The notes: generated by a model from the sequence alone, not told the origin. A stretch of 6,064 nt of DNA from an uncultured Polyangiaceae bacterium (GCA_938004815.1 CALKVR010000126.1:1-6064), one strand, 5' to 3'; shown: positions 1 through 5,668, numbered from the stretch's first letter. Numbers and translations are program-made.

Positions 1-144
1 GCCCGAGGGAGCTGGCCCCGATGCCCATCCCGCCGCGCTGCGAGCCGTCGCACTGTTGCCGCGCGGCTTTTGGGGGAGGGGGTACTTCGGTTAGCTAAAG
101 GTTCGTATTTACAGCTGATTTAGGTCAAGCTGAAAGTCGCTCGG

Positions 145-174
145 ACTATATCACGCCAAAGTTTGTCCAATCAA
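145..174 (-). promoter_or_regulatory. Predicted sigma-70-type promoter firing leftward
   Basis: Read on the minus strand there is a TTGATT -35 box (169-174, 4 of 6 consensus bases), an 18-bp spacer and a TATAGT -10 box (145-150, 5 of 6). It lies in the AT-rich patch, which strengthens it. Transcription would start near 138 and run off the left edge, so the served gene is not visible, apart from a weak candidate ATG at 26-28. A small perfect hairpin (177-189) lies just upstream of the -35 box. This is a consensus match by eye only. Confidence 0.45.
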
Positions 175-176
175 CA

Positions 177-189
177 CTCAATTTTTGAG
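177..189. repeat. Short perfect inverted repeat beside the -35 box
   Basis: CTCAA (177-181), loop TTT, TTGAG (185-189) make a 13-bp perfect stem-loop or dyad. It sits two bases from the predicted leftward -35 box at 169-174, a position where an operator would act. It is short and AT-rich, so chance is a fair alternative. Confidence 0.3.
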
Positions 190-230
190 GTGACAACTCG
201 GTTGGTGGGCCGGGCCGCAGATTTTTCTCA

Positions 231-256
231 GGCCGCGTTCAGGCGGCCTTTTCTTC
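231..256 (+). terminator. Possible rightward intrinsic terminator overlapping the ftsY 3' end
   Basis: GGCCGC (231-236), a 6-base loop and GCGGCC (243-248) form a 6-bp all-G/C stem, followed on the plus strand by TTTTCTTC (249-256). This shape would end a rightward transcript arriving from the left edge, convergent with ftsY. On the minus strand the same stem is followed by TGAGAAAAAT, not a T-tract, so it is a poor terminator for ftsY itself. One arm and the loop include the last ftsY codons and its TGA. The stem is short. Confidence 0.3.
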
Positions 257-1465
257 GCTGTCGCCTGCGGTTCCGAGGAGGGCCTCGACGAACTCCTCGG
301 CGTTGAAGTCGCGAAGATCGTCCGGGCGCTCGCCCACGCCGATGTAGCGGACCGGGACCTGATGCTCGGCACAAATCCCGAGGACGACGCCGCCCTTGGC
401 CGTACCGTCGAGCTTGGTGAGGACGATGCCGGAGAGCGGAAGCGTCTCTTTGAACATCGCGGCCTGCTGCGAAGCGTTCTGACCATTCGTCGCGTCGAGG
501 ACGAGCAGCGTCTCGTGCGGCGCACCGTCGAGGGCCTTGCCCAGCGTCTTCGCCACCTTCTTGAGCTCGTCCATCAGGTTCGTCTTGGTGTGGAGGCGGC
601 CGGCGGTATCCGCCAGCACGACGTCGGCGCCGATGTCCTTGGCCCTTTGAACGGCGTCGAAGAGCACCGCGCCCGCGTTCGCGCCGTCGGCGCCGGTCAC
701 CACCTCACAGCCGGCGCGCTTGCCCCACGCGACGAGCTGCTGGACGGCCGCTGCGCGGAACGTATCGCCCGCAGCGAGGACGACCTTCTTTCCGTCGGCG
801 ACGAGCCGGGTCGCGAGCTTGCCGATGGTCGTCGTCTTGCCGCTGCCGTTCACGCCCACGACCATGACGACGGTGGGCGTCGCGCTGAGCGCGATGCCCC
901 CGCCGCCGATGTCGATGACCTCGAGCGCCTTGGATCTGAGCGCATCCCAGACGCGCTCTTCGTCTTTGAGCTCGCCTCGTGACAGCGACTCTTTGATCGC
1001 GCCGACCAGCTCGGACGTCGTCTTTACCCCGACGTCGCTCGTGAGCAGCACCTCTTCGATCTGCTCCATCAGCTGGGGATCGATCTCTTTGCGCCCGGCG
1101 AACACCGCCTTCAGTCGGCCGAAGAACCCCTCGGACTCGCGCGCGCGCGTCAGGCCCTTGCGCAGCCCGGCGACGTCTTTGGCGCGGCGGGTCGCCTCGT
1201 CCTCGTCCGCCGGCTTCGGCGGGGGAGCCGATCGGGGCTTTTCTTGCGCCGGAGCGGCCTTCTCGGCCGCGCGCGGCTCGACCGCACGCTTGTCGTCTTT
1301 CTTTGCGTCGGCGGGCTTCGCCTCTTTTGCCGCCCCCTCCTTCGGAGGCAGCGGGCGGGGACGCTCGGCCTCGGGGAGCGCGGGCTCCTCTTTCTTTCGC
1401 AAGAAGAGGAACCACACCGCCGCCAGGCCGGCGAGCACGATGACGACGATCAGGATCGGGTCCAC
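239..1465 (-). CDS. ftsY: Signal recognition particle receptor FtsY
   Basis: FtsY is the membrane-associated SRP-family GTPase that docks SRP (Ffh plus 4.5S RNA) carrying nascent inner-membrane proteins and passes them to SecYEG. The 408-residue product has an N-terminal hydrophobic helix (about 4-22) followed by RKK, then a linker rich in Pro, Ala, Lys and Glu (about 25-95, the acidic 'A' region), the N domain (about 100-190) and the G domain (about 198-400). GTPase motifs are clear: P-loop GVNGSGKTT (204-212), DTFRAAA (234-240), DTAGR (286-290) and the guanine-specificity motif TKLDG (350-354), ending with the family signature IGVGERPDDLRDF (375-387). All key residues are present. The start is GTG, and the reading gives an N-terminal membrane helix at once, so I keep it; GAGG lies only 3 bases upstream. 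It follows the 1514-3259 gene by 48 bp on the same strand and may be co-transcribed. A TATAGT hexamer at 1475-1480 could give it its own, nearly leaderless, promoter. The transmembrane N-terminus, unlike E. coli FtsY, is known from other bacteria. Confidence 0.97.
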   Translation of the reverse strand: MDPILIVVIVLAGLAAVWFLFLRKKEEPALPEAERPRPLPPKEGAAKEAKPADAKKDDKRAVEPRAAEKAAPAQEKPRSAPPPKPADEDEATRRAKDVAGLRKGLTRARESEGFFGRLKAVFAGRKEIDPQLMEQIEEVLLTSDVGVKTTSELVGAIKESLSRGELKDEERVWDALRSKALEVIDIGGGGIALSATPTVVMVVGVNGSGKTTTIGKLATRLVADGKKVVLAAGDTFRAAAVQQLVAWGKRAGCEVVTGADGANAGAVLFDAVQRAKDIGADVVLADTAGRLHTKTNLMDELKKVAKTLGKALDGAPHETLLVLDATNGQNASQQAAMFKETLPLSGIVLTKLDGTAKGGVVLGICAEHQVPVRYIGVGERPDDLRDFNAEEFVEALLGTAGDSEEKAA

Positions 1466-1474
1466 GGGCCTCGG

Positions 1475-1503
1475 ACTATATGCACCCTGCCGGCCCGCGT
1501 ACA
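1475..1503 (-). promoter_or_regulatory. Possible ftsY promoter giving a near-leaderless mRNA
   Basis: On the minus strand TATAGT (1475-1480) is 5 of 6 to the -10 consensus, and TGTACG (1498-1503) lies 17 bp upstream as a weak -35 (3 of 6). Usual -10 to start spacing would put the transcript start within about 1-4 bases of the GTG at 1465. The box shares the 12-mer ATATAGTCCGAG with the leftward promoter at 145-174. The weak -35 and the likely operon with the upstream gene keep confidence low. Confidence 0.25.
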
Positions 1504-1513
1504 GGCCCCGCCG

Positions 1514-3259
1514 TCAGCGGGCGCGTGCGGCTTCGCCGCCCGGTCGTTCACGGGCGCTCGGCTCGGCGGCGGCGACGTCTTCTTCGGCCGCGCGCGTGAC
1601 GTCGCCCGGGCCGAAGGCGGTGTGCTCGAGCTTCGTCGCCCACGCCTCGACCTGGGGCGTGCCGGTGCGCACGGCGACGCGGCGGACGTGCCCCGGCGTC
1701 GGCTCTTTCGACGAGTCGTAGGGCATGCCGCGGCTCTTCGCCCAACGAACCAGGCGATCGAGGAGCGCGCGGCGCCGCGTGACCAACGCGACCCGCAGGA
1801 CGGAGGGCGAGGGGAGTGGCTGCTCGTAGGTCGCGTGGAGATCGCCCTCGACGATGAGGCGCGCGTCTCGCGGCGCCTCGAGCTCGAGGGCGAAGGTGCC
1901 GTCGGCGGCGGTGTGGGTCTCGGCCAGCACCCCGCGGCCCGTGAAGGTAGGAACCACGATGCGCAGCTCGGCGCCGGCGATGGGGTAGCCGTCGTGGGCG
2001 TCGTTCACCACTCCGCGCCAGCCCTTCAGCCCGGATGGACGCTCGAGCACGAGGATCTCGGGGCGCCCCGACGGGGGCGGAGGCAGAACCGAGTCGGGGC
2101 GATCCGACTTCGGCGCGCGCCGCCATTTCAGGACCACCCACGCGGCGAGCGCGAGGCCGACCGCGGCGAGGACGGCCTGGCGCCAAGGGCTCGGCCCCTG
2201 GATCTTCACGTCGACGGTGATGGGCGGGCCCGAGAGGTAGAACGGCGCGGAGGGGACGTAGCGCAGCGTGATCGGAACCTTGGTCGCGGCGCCGCCTGCG
2301 AACGACACGACGACGCGCGCGCGGCCGTTCTCGACCTGGCCCGCGCCCACGCTCGCCTCGCCCTGGATGGCTTCGACGACGCCCCCTTCCACGTCGCCGC
2401 GGCTGGTCAGGACCTCGACGTCGACCTCGATACCGGCGTCGGGATCGCCGCTGACCGAGTCGTCGGCGTCTAGGCGGGCCACCGCGACGCGGGTCACATA
2501 CGCCGACGCCTTCGACGGCGCCAGCTGGGGGGAGCCGGCGAACTCCGCCGCGAGCTCGCCGTTGCCCGGGCCGGCGAGCGCCTTGGTGGGCAGATCGAAC
2601 CTCGCGCGCCCGTCGCCCGACGTGGTGGCGCGCGCCACCGTCTCGCCCCGCTCGTCTTTCAGCGCGATCTCGTGACCGTCGCGCTTCACGGTGGCGAGGA
2701 GGCGTGCGGCGTCGTCGCGGTCGATCTTGAGCGACACCGTGATGGTCAGCGTCTCGCGCTCGAGATCGATCGTGGACGGCGGGGCCTCGAACCGGAGCAC
2801 CGTCTCGGCCCGCTGCTCGCCCTCGGGCGTCGGGATGATCGACAGGTCGGTGCCCTCGAACAGGTTGTTGCCGACGAACTTGGCGCGAAAGCGCAGGCCC
2901 GCGCCCGCGCCCGGCTTGCGAACGCAGAAGCCGCCGCGCTCGTCGGTGGTGACGACGTAGGCGTCGCCGTCGGCCCGCACCGAGCCCGACGCCTCGTCGC
3001 CGGGGCAAGGGCGCGGGGGCCCCATGCGCTCCACGCGATCACCGGGGCCGAGCGCTTCGATGCGGATTCCGACGCGCCCGATCGACGCCCCCACGTCGTC
3101 CGAAACCTGCCCCCGAATCGTCACCTCGCCGGGACCGTCGATGGCTACGAGCTTGACCGTGCTGCCGCCGCGGACGCGCACCTTCACCGCCTCGGCCGTG
3201 CTCGCCCAGAGGACGCCGACGACGAGGACGAGGAGCGAGAGGAACGTGCGAGACCACAT
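1514..3259 (-). CDS. Membrane-anchored protein with Ig-like periplasmic domains and a DUF4129-like tail
   Basis: I do not recognise a named gene. The 581-residue product starts with a classic signal peptide (1-24, hydrophobic LSLLVLVVGVLW, then TAEA before the predicted cut). About 25-350 looks like three beta-rich, Ig-like or carboxypeptidase-regulatory-like modules, with only two cysteines (84 and 112), possibly a disulfide. A single transmembrane helix (about 360-377) is followed by KWRRAPK, predicting the C-terminus in the cytoplasm. Then come a Pro-rich linker (about 385-400), a second carboxypeptidase-regulatory-like module (about 413-475, with TAADGTFALELEAP) and a helical, Arg-rich end (about 485-565) with TPGHVRR and VEAWATKLEHTAFGPGDVTR. 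This end resembles DUF4129-type tails found near transglutaminase, DUF58 and MoxR genes; that is a tentative resemblance. The ATG at 3259 is chosen because the signal peptide begins exactly there and GGAGG (3271-3275) lies 11 bases upstream. The open frame runs back to 3841, but the extension crosses the divergent gene. ftsY follows after 48 bp. Likely role: envelope structural or surface protein, by inference only. Confidence 0.82.
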   Translation of the reverse strand: MWSRTFLSLLVLVVGVLWASTAEAVKVRVRGGSTVKLVAIDGPGEVTIRGQVSDDVGASIGRVGIRIEALGPGDRVERMGPPRPCPGDEASGSVRADGDAYVVTTDERGGFCVRKPGAGAGLRFRAKFVGNNLFEGTDLSIIPTPEGEQRAETVLRFEAPPSTIDLERETLTITVSLKIDRDDAARLLATVKRDGHEIALKDERGETVARATTSGDGRARFDLPTKALAGPGNGELAAEFAGSPQLAPSKASAYVTRVAVARLDADDSVSGDPDAGIEVDVEVLTSRGDVEGGVVEAIQGEASVGAGQVENGRARVVVSFAGGAATKVPITLRYVPSAPFYLSGPPITVDVKIQGPSPWRQAVLAAVGLALAAWVVLKWRRAPKSDRPDSVLPPPPSGRPEILVLERPSGLKGWRGVVNDAHDGYPIAGAELRIVVPTFTGRGVLAETHTAADGTFALELEAPRDARLIVEGDLHATYEQPLPSPSVLRVALVTRRRALLDRLVRWAKSRGMPYDSSKEPTPGHVRRVAVRTGTPQVEAWATKLEHTAFGPGDVTRAAEEDVAAAEPSARERPGGEAARAR

Positions 3260-3383
3260 GGGGAGCCCGGCCTCCGACCCTACCGCACGGCGCGGCGGAC
3301 CGGGAGGGTGGTCAAAGGGGCGAGCGCCACGCGGCCGCGCGCACCAGATCGAGGCGCGGTCGACAAAAGAATCGAGCCGTACT

Positions 3384-3396
3384 GAAGCGGCGCTTC
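3384..3396. repeat. 13-bp perfect palindrome in the divergent spacer
   Basis: GAAGCG (3384-3389), a single central G and CGCTTC (3391-3396) form a dyad 42 bp before the rightward start and 125 bp before the leftward start. Its place between divergent genes would suit an operator. No second copy is seen in the window, so it may be chance in GC-rich DNA. Confidence 0.3.
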
Positions 3397-3427
3397 GACG
3401 CCACGTCCTACCGATCGTTTCGTGTAT

Positions 3428-3432
3428 GGTGA
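3428..3432 (+). promoter_or_regulatory. Ribosome-binding site that decides the HEAT-gene start
   Basis: GGTGA lies 5 bases before the ATG at 3438. The alternative ATG at 3426 overlaps this motif and has no purine-rich sequence upstream, so 3438 is preferred. A third in-frame ATG at 3459 would leave a shorter signal peptide. Confidence 0.45.
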
Positions 3433-3437
3433 AAACG

Positions 3438-4250
3438 ATGCCCCGAACGTCGGCGCGCATGCGGGGGTTCTGCCTTGCGGTCATCTTCTTCTGTCTGGCG
3501 TTCGGGTGGAGTCGATCCGCCTTCGCCGGGCGGATCGACGACCTGATCAAGCAGCTGAAGTCGGACGATTTCCGCGTGCGGACGCAAGCGGCGCTCGCGC
3601 TCGGCGCGTCGCGTGACAAGGCTGCCGTCCAGCCGCTCTGCGGCGCGCTCTCCGACTCCAACAACACGGTGAAGATGGCCGCTGCAGCCGGGCTCGGCAA
3701 GCTCGGCTTCGACAGCGGCAAGCCTTGTCTGAAGACGGCCAAGGGCAAGGAAAAAGACGCGACCGTCATCTCGGCCATCGACAAGGCGATCGAGAAGATC
3801 ACGCTCGGCGGTGACCCCCCGCCGCCCGGCGCCGGCGCCAAGTACTACCTGGCGATTCAGGTGACGAACAAAACCAAGAGGGGGGCCATCGACGTAGAGG
3901 GGGTGGTGCGCAAGGCGATGCAGGCCAAGTGCCTCGCGAGCTCGACCTGCGCCGTCGCGCCGCGGTCCGAGACGGCCGCCCAAGGCAAAGAGATCACCAA
4001 GAACAAGAACCTCAAGGGCTACCTCCTCATCGCCTCGGTCGAGCCCTTCAACTACTCGGGCGGCAACCTGACGGTTCAGCTCAAGGTCACGATGTGGACG
4101 TACCCCGACAAAGCGCTGAAGGCCGAGTTCGGCCCGAAGCTCAAGCAGGACCAGACGCCGAGCGAGGATCGGGCCAGCGAGGACGTGCTGATGGGGATGG
4201 CCAGCGAGACCGCGGTCGAGTCGTTCCTCAAGGTCGCTGCGTCGCTCTGA
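3438..4250 (+). CDS. Secreted HEAT-repeat protein
   Basis: The product is 270 residues (274 if the ATG at 3426 is used). An N-terminal signal peptide is clear: arginines at 3, 7 and 9, hydrophobic core FCLAVIFFCLAFGW, and SAFA at 27-30 before the predicted cut. Residues about 31-122 are two to three HEAT/PBS-lyase-type helical repeats, seen in DLIKQLKSDDFRVRTQAALA and in VQPLCGALSDSNNTVKMAAA. A linker with GGDPPPPGAGA (124-134) leads to an uncharacterised C-terminal domain (about 135-270) of alternating strands and helices, with two cysteines at 164 and 171. HEAT repeats bind proteins, so an exported binding or scaffold role is plausible; no catalytic motif is seen. It is followed after 50 bp, with no terminator, by the HAMP gene, so the two are probably one transcript. 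Its promoter should lie in the divergent spacer. The specific function is unknown. Confidence 0.85.
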   Translation: MPRTSARMRGFCLAVIFFCLAFGWSRSAFAGRIDDLIKQLKSDDFRVRTQAALALGASRDKAAVQPLCGALSDSNNTVKMAAAAGLGKLGFDSGKPCLKTAKGKEKDATVISAIDKAIEKITLGGDPPPPGAGAKYYLAIQVTNKTKRGAIDVEGVVRKAMQAKCLASSTCAVAPRSETAAQGKEITKNKNLKGYLLIASVEPFNYSGGNLTVQLKVTMWTYPDKALKAEFGPKLKQDQTPSEDRASEDVLMGMASETAVESFLKVAASL

Positions 4251-4300
4251 CTCAGAAGTAGGTCGCCCGAAGAGCACCCTGTTAGGATGGAAAAAGCACC

Positions 4301-5113
4301 ATGAGCGACGAGGGGAAGCCGACGAAGAGGCCCCAGTACAAGCGGAGCTTCAAGAATTACCTTCTCGATCCGCACTTCCAGCTCAAATACACGGCGCTTC
4401 TCGTCGGCATCGCGGTCGTGCTCTCGGCGGGGCTCGGCATCCTGCTTTGGCGCGCCGGCAAAGAGATCGGCGAGCAGAGTCAGCTGACCGTCCAGCAGGG
4501 CGCCGAGACGGTCGAGCAGGGCAAGAAGACGGTCGAGCGCGGCAAAGAGGTCATCGTCCAATCCGACAAGGTGAACCAGGTGGTCACCTCGACGATGGAG
4601 ACCTGCTACGCCGACAGCCCCGAGCTGCTCGAGACGTTCCGCAAGGACGCGGCCAAGGACCAGGAGCGGCTGAAAGACGAGCAGCAGAAGCTCGTCGCAG
4701 ACGAGACCAAGCTGGCCGAGCGCGCCAAGCAGCTCGAAGCCCAAAAGGTCGAGGTCGAGGTTCGCCAGGCCAGGCTCGGGACGGCGCTCATCCTGGCGCT
4801 CCTCGTGCTCGTCGTCGGCATCGGGATCGCCGGCATCGTCTTCACCCACAAGATCGCCGGGCCGATCTTCAAGATGAAGCGCCTCCTCCGCCAGGTGGGT
4901 GAGGGCAAGCTCGTCGTCCGCGAGCGCCTTCGCAAGGGTGACGAGCTCGTTCACTTCTTCGAGGTCTTCGAGCAGATGGTCGAGACCCTGCGCACCCACC
5001 AAAAAGAAGAGATCGCGAGGCTCGACGACATCATCGAGCGCCTCGGCGACCACGACGGCGCCGCGGAGCTCAAGGCGCTTCGTGCCGAGATGCAGGCTCG
5101 CCTCGAGCCGTAG
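4301..5113 (+). CDS. Two-pass coiled-coil membrane protein with HAMP domain, no output domain
   Basis: This 270-residue protein has a basic cytoplasmic N-terminus (1-30), transmembrane helix 1 (about 31-50), a periplasmic segment (51-160) that is almost entirely predicted coiled coil, transmembrane helix 2 (about 161-181), a HAMP domain beginning HKIAGPIFKMKRLL (about 183-235) and a final helix rich in Glu and Arg ending at 270. The layout matches chemoreceptors and sensor kinases, yet there is no methyl-accepting signalling region, kinase, cyclase or GGDEF domain, so it stops where the output would begin. HAMP domains transmit conformational signals across membranes; here the partner must be another protein, or the protein is structural. 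The periplasmic part includes three near-identical heptads (63-83) and one cysteine (102). The ATG at 4301 has a weak purine-rich stretch upstream (AGGATGGAAAAAG, 4284-4296). It probably shares an mRNA with the HEAT gene. Its TAG stop is the first three bases of the palindromic element at 5111-5235, so truncation of a longer ancestor is possible. Confidence 0.87.
   Translation: MSDEGKPTKRPQYKRSFKNYLLDPHFQLKYTALLVGIAVVLSAGLGILLWRAGKEIGEQSQLTVQQGAETVEQGKKTVERGKEVIVQSDKVNQVVTSTMETCYADSPELLETFRKDAAKDQERLKDEQQKLVADETKLAERAKQLEAQKVEVEVRQARLGTALILALLVLVVGIGIAGIVFTHKIAGPIFKMKRLLRQVGEGKLVVRERLRKGDELVHFFEVFEQMVETLRTHQKEEIARLDDIIERLGDHDGAAELKALRAEMQARLEP
4487..4549 (+). repeat. Three tandem 21-bp units encoding heptads
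   Basis: Three 21-bp units in the HAMP gene encode TVQQGAE, TVEQGKK and TVERGKE (residues 63-83), with a degenerate fourth, VIVQSDK (84-90). The second and third units are the most alike in DNA. Each unit equals one coiled-coil heptad, which suggests growth of the periplasmic rod by unit duplication. Confidence 0.7.
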
Positions 5114-5235
5114 GTGGCTGGTGTTTTTCGCCGATAGCTTCGCGATCTCGGCGTCGAGCGTGCTCGCGTACGATGTACGCTCCGCGCGACTCGCCACCGA
5201 CCTCACTCGCTCTCGGCGAAAACCACTCAGCCACC
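5111..5235 (+). repeat. Structured palindromic element, copy A
   Basis: A roughly 125-bp imperfect palindrome bounded by GGTGGCTG (5113-5120) and CAGCCACC (5228-5235). By hand pairing it folds end to end into one hairpin of about 47 pairs. The main helices are 8 bp at the ends, 3 bp, a perfect 10-bp block (5125-5134 with 5213-5222), then shorter blocks (including 5155-5158 with 5190-5193 and 5159-5163 with 5184-5188), and a perfect 6-bp tip GCGTAC/GTACGC (5166-5171 with 5175-5180) closing on GAT. It fills almost the whole gap between the convergent HAMP and yraN genes. Copy B is its inverted partner at 5703-5828, about 93% identical. The size and fold recall ERIC-type repeats, but the sequence is not ERIC. 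No target-site duplication is evident. Confidence 0.9.
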
Positions 5236-5248
5236 GACTGAATCGAAT

Positions 5249-5668
5249 CTAGAACGCCGCCTTGATGTGCTCGACGGTCCTCTCACCGGCGGCGTCGAAG
5301 CTGACGGCGATGACGTCGAAGCGCATGCGCTCGAGCGATGCGTCGTTCTTGAAGCGCTTCTGCCAGAGCACCTCGCCTGCTTTGCGCAGCCGGGCTCGCT
5401 TTCGCCAGTCGAGCGTGTCCAGCGCCTTGACCCACGCGCCCTCTCCGCGGGTGCGCACCTCGACGATCGCGACGACCGGCCCCTGCCGCGCGATCACGTC
5501 GATCTCCAGACGGCTGACACGCACGTTCCGTCCCAAGATGACGTAACCGTCATTCAATAGGTAGGAGGCCGCGGCGTCTTCCGCCCGCTGTCCGAGCCGG
5601 TGCCCCGCGGGCAGCTCGCGCGCACGGATTTTCTCCACACCCTCTGACGGATGCCGCGGACCGCCCAT
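5249..5668 (-). CDS. yraN: YraN/UPF0102 family endonuclease-fold protein
   Basis: The 139-residue product has normal family length (about 115-140) and order. It shows the N-terminal helix with LGQRAEDAAASYL (25-37, conserved Glu30), GYVILGRNVR (41-50), then LEIDVIA (54-60) and VEVRTR (69-74), and RFDVIAV near the end (116-122). These are the motifs of the PD-(D/E)XK/Holliday-junction-resolvase-like fold; Asp57 and Glu70 are the expected metal-binding acids. Two departures from the usual GEIDLIA...VEVKTR pattern are visible: Leu for Gly before Glu55, and Arg for the Lys of the catalytic motif at 72. The family's physiological role is poorly defined. The ATG at 5668 is chosen as it covers the complete core; the first 20 residues are unconserved-looking, and a GTG at 5638 (residue 11) is an alternative. 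No strong ribosome-binding site is seen. The gene is flanked on both sides by the inverted palindromic elements; copy B lies in its upstream region and copy A begins 13 bp after its stop. Confidence 0.93.
   Translation of the reverse strand: MGGPRHPSEGVEKIRARELPAGHRLGQRAEDAAASYLLNDGYVILGRNVRVSRLEIDVIARQGPVVAIVEVRTRGEGAWVKALDTLDWRKRARLRKAGEVLWQKRFKNDASLERMRFDVIAVSFDAAGERTVEHIKAAF

Larger units (their letters stand above)
1..238. other. Left-edge region without a confident gene
   Basis: From about 61 to 200 this region is visibly more AT-rich than the rest of the window, which suits regulatory or non-coding DNA. Two short coding remnants are possible but unproven. On the + strand, the frame starting at base 3 is open from the edge to a TAA at 96-98, and its first 17 codons all end in G or C, so it could be the tail of a gene entering from the left. 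On the - strand, an ATG at 26-28 opens a frame running off the left edge with G/C at every third position, but only nine codons are visible and the upstream GGCGGG sits directly against it. The two overlap, so at most one is likely real. An 8-bp palindrome TTAGCTAA lies at 91-98. Confidence 0.4.
3260..3437. other. Divergent intergenic region
   Basis: This 178-bp segment separates the leftward 1514-3259 gene from the rightward HEAT gene, so it must carry promoters for both unless transcription enters otherwise. I find no convincing -35/-10 pair on either strand; promoters of a non-housekeeping sigma factor would be missed by eye. It holds the GGAGG ribosome-binding site of the leftward gene (3271-3275), a palindrome at 3384-3396 and the likely ribosome-binding site of the rightward gene (3428-3432). 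Confidence 0.5.

Noticed and set aside
140..1481. Shared 12-mer CTCGGACTATAT at 140-151 and 1470-1481 as a regulon motif
   Set aside because: About one chance 12-mer match is expected in a window of this size. The equal orientation and -10-like core are noted under the promoters but do not prove a shared motif.
1244..2473. Long rightward open frame opposite ftsY and the upstream gene
   Set aside because: It is rich in Arg, Ala, Gly and Asp, spans two real genes and their spacer, and has no recognisable domain. This is typical of the opposite strand of GC-rich coding DNA.
1548..3008. Long leftward open frame overlapping the 1514-3259 gene in another frame
   Set aside because: It is composed mainly of Arg, Gly, Ala and Pro with no domain, and overlaps a frame with signal peptide, transmembrane helix and beta modules.
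3024..3425. Upstream extension of the HEAT gene
   Set aside because: It overlaps the N-terminal half-coding region of the leftward gene on the other strand and would bury the signal peptide inside the protein.
3260..3841. Upstream extension of the leftward 1514-3259 gene by 194 codons
   Set aside because: The extension crosses the divergent spacer and lies antisense to the HEAT gene. A clean signal peptide with GGAGG upstream begins at 3259.
4076..5206. Long leftward open frame opposite the HAMP gene
   Set aside because: Its Leu/Asp/Glu-rich product mirrors the coiled-coil codons of the HAMP gene and begins inside palindromic copy A.
5105..5240. Target-site duplication around copy A or B
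   Set aside because: Flanks differ (TA before the element on one side, GA or TG on the other), so no duplicated target could be shown. This leaves a transposition origin unproven.
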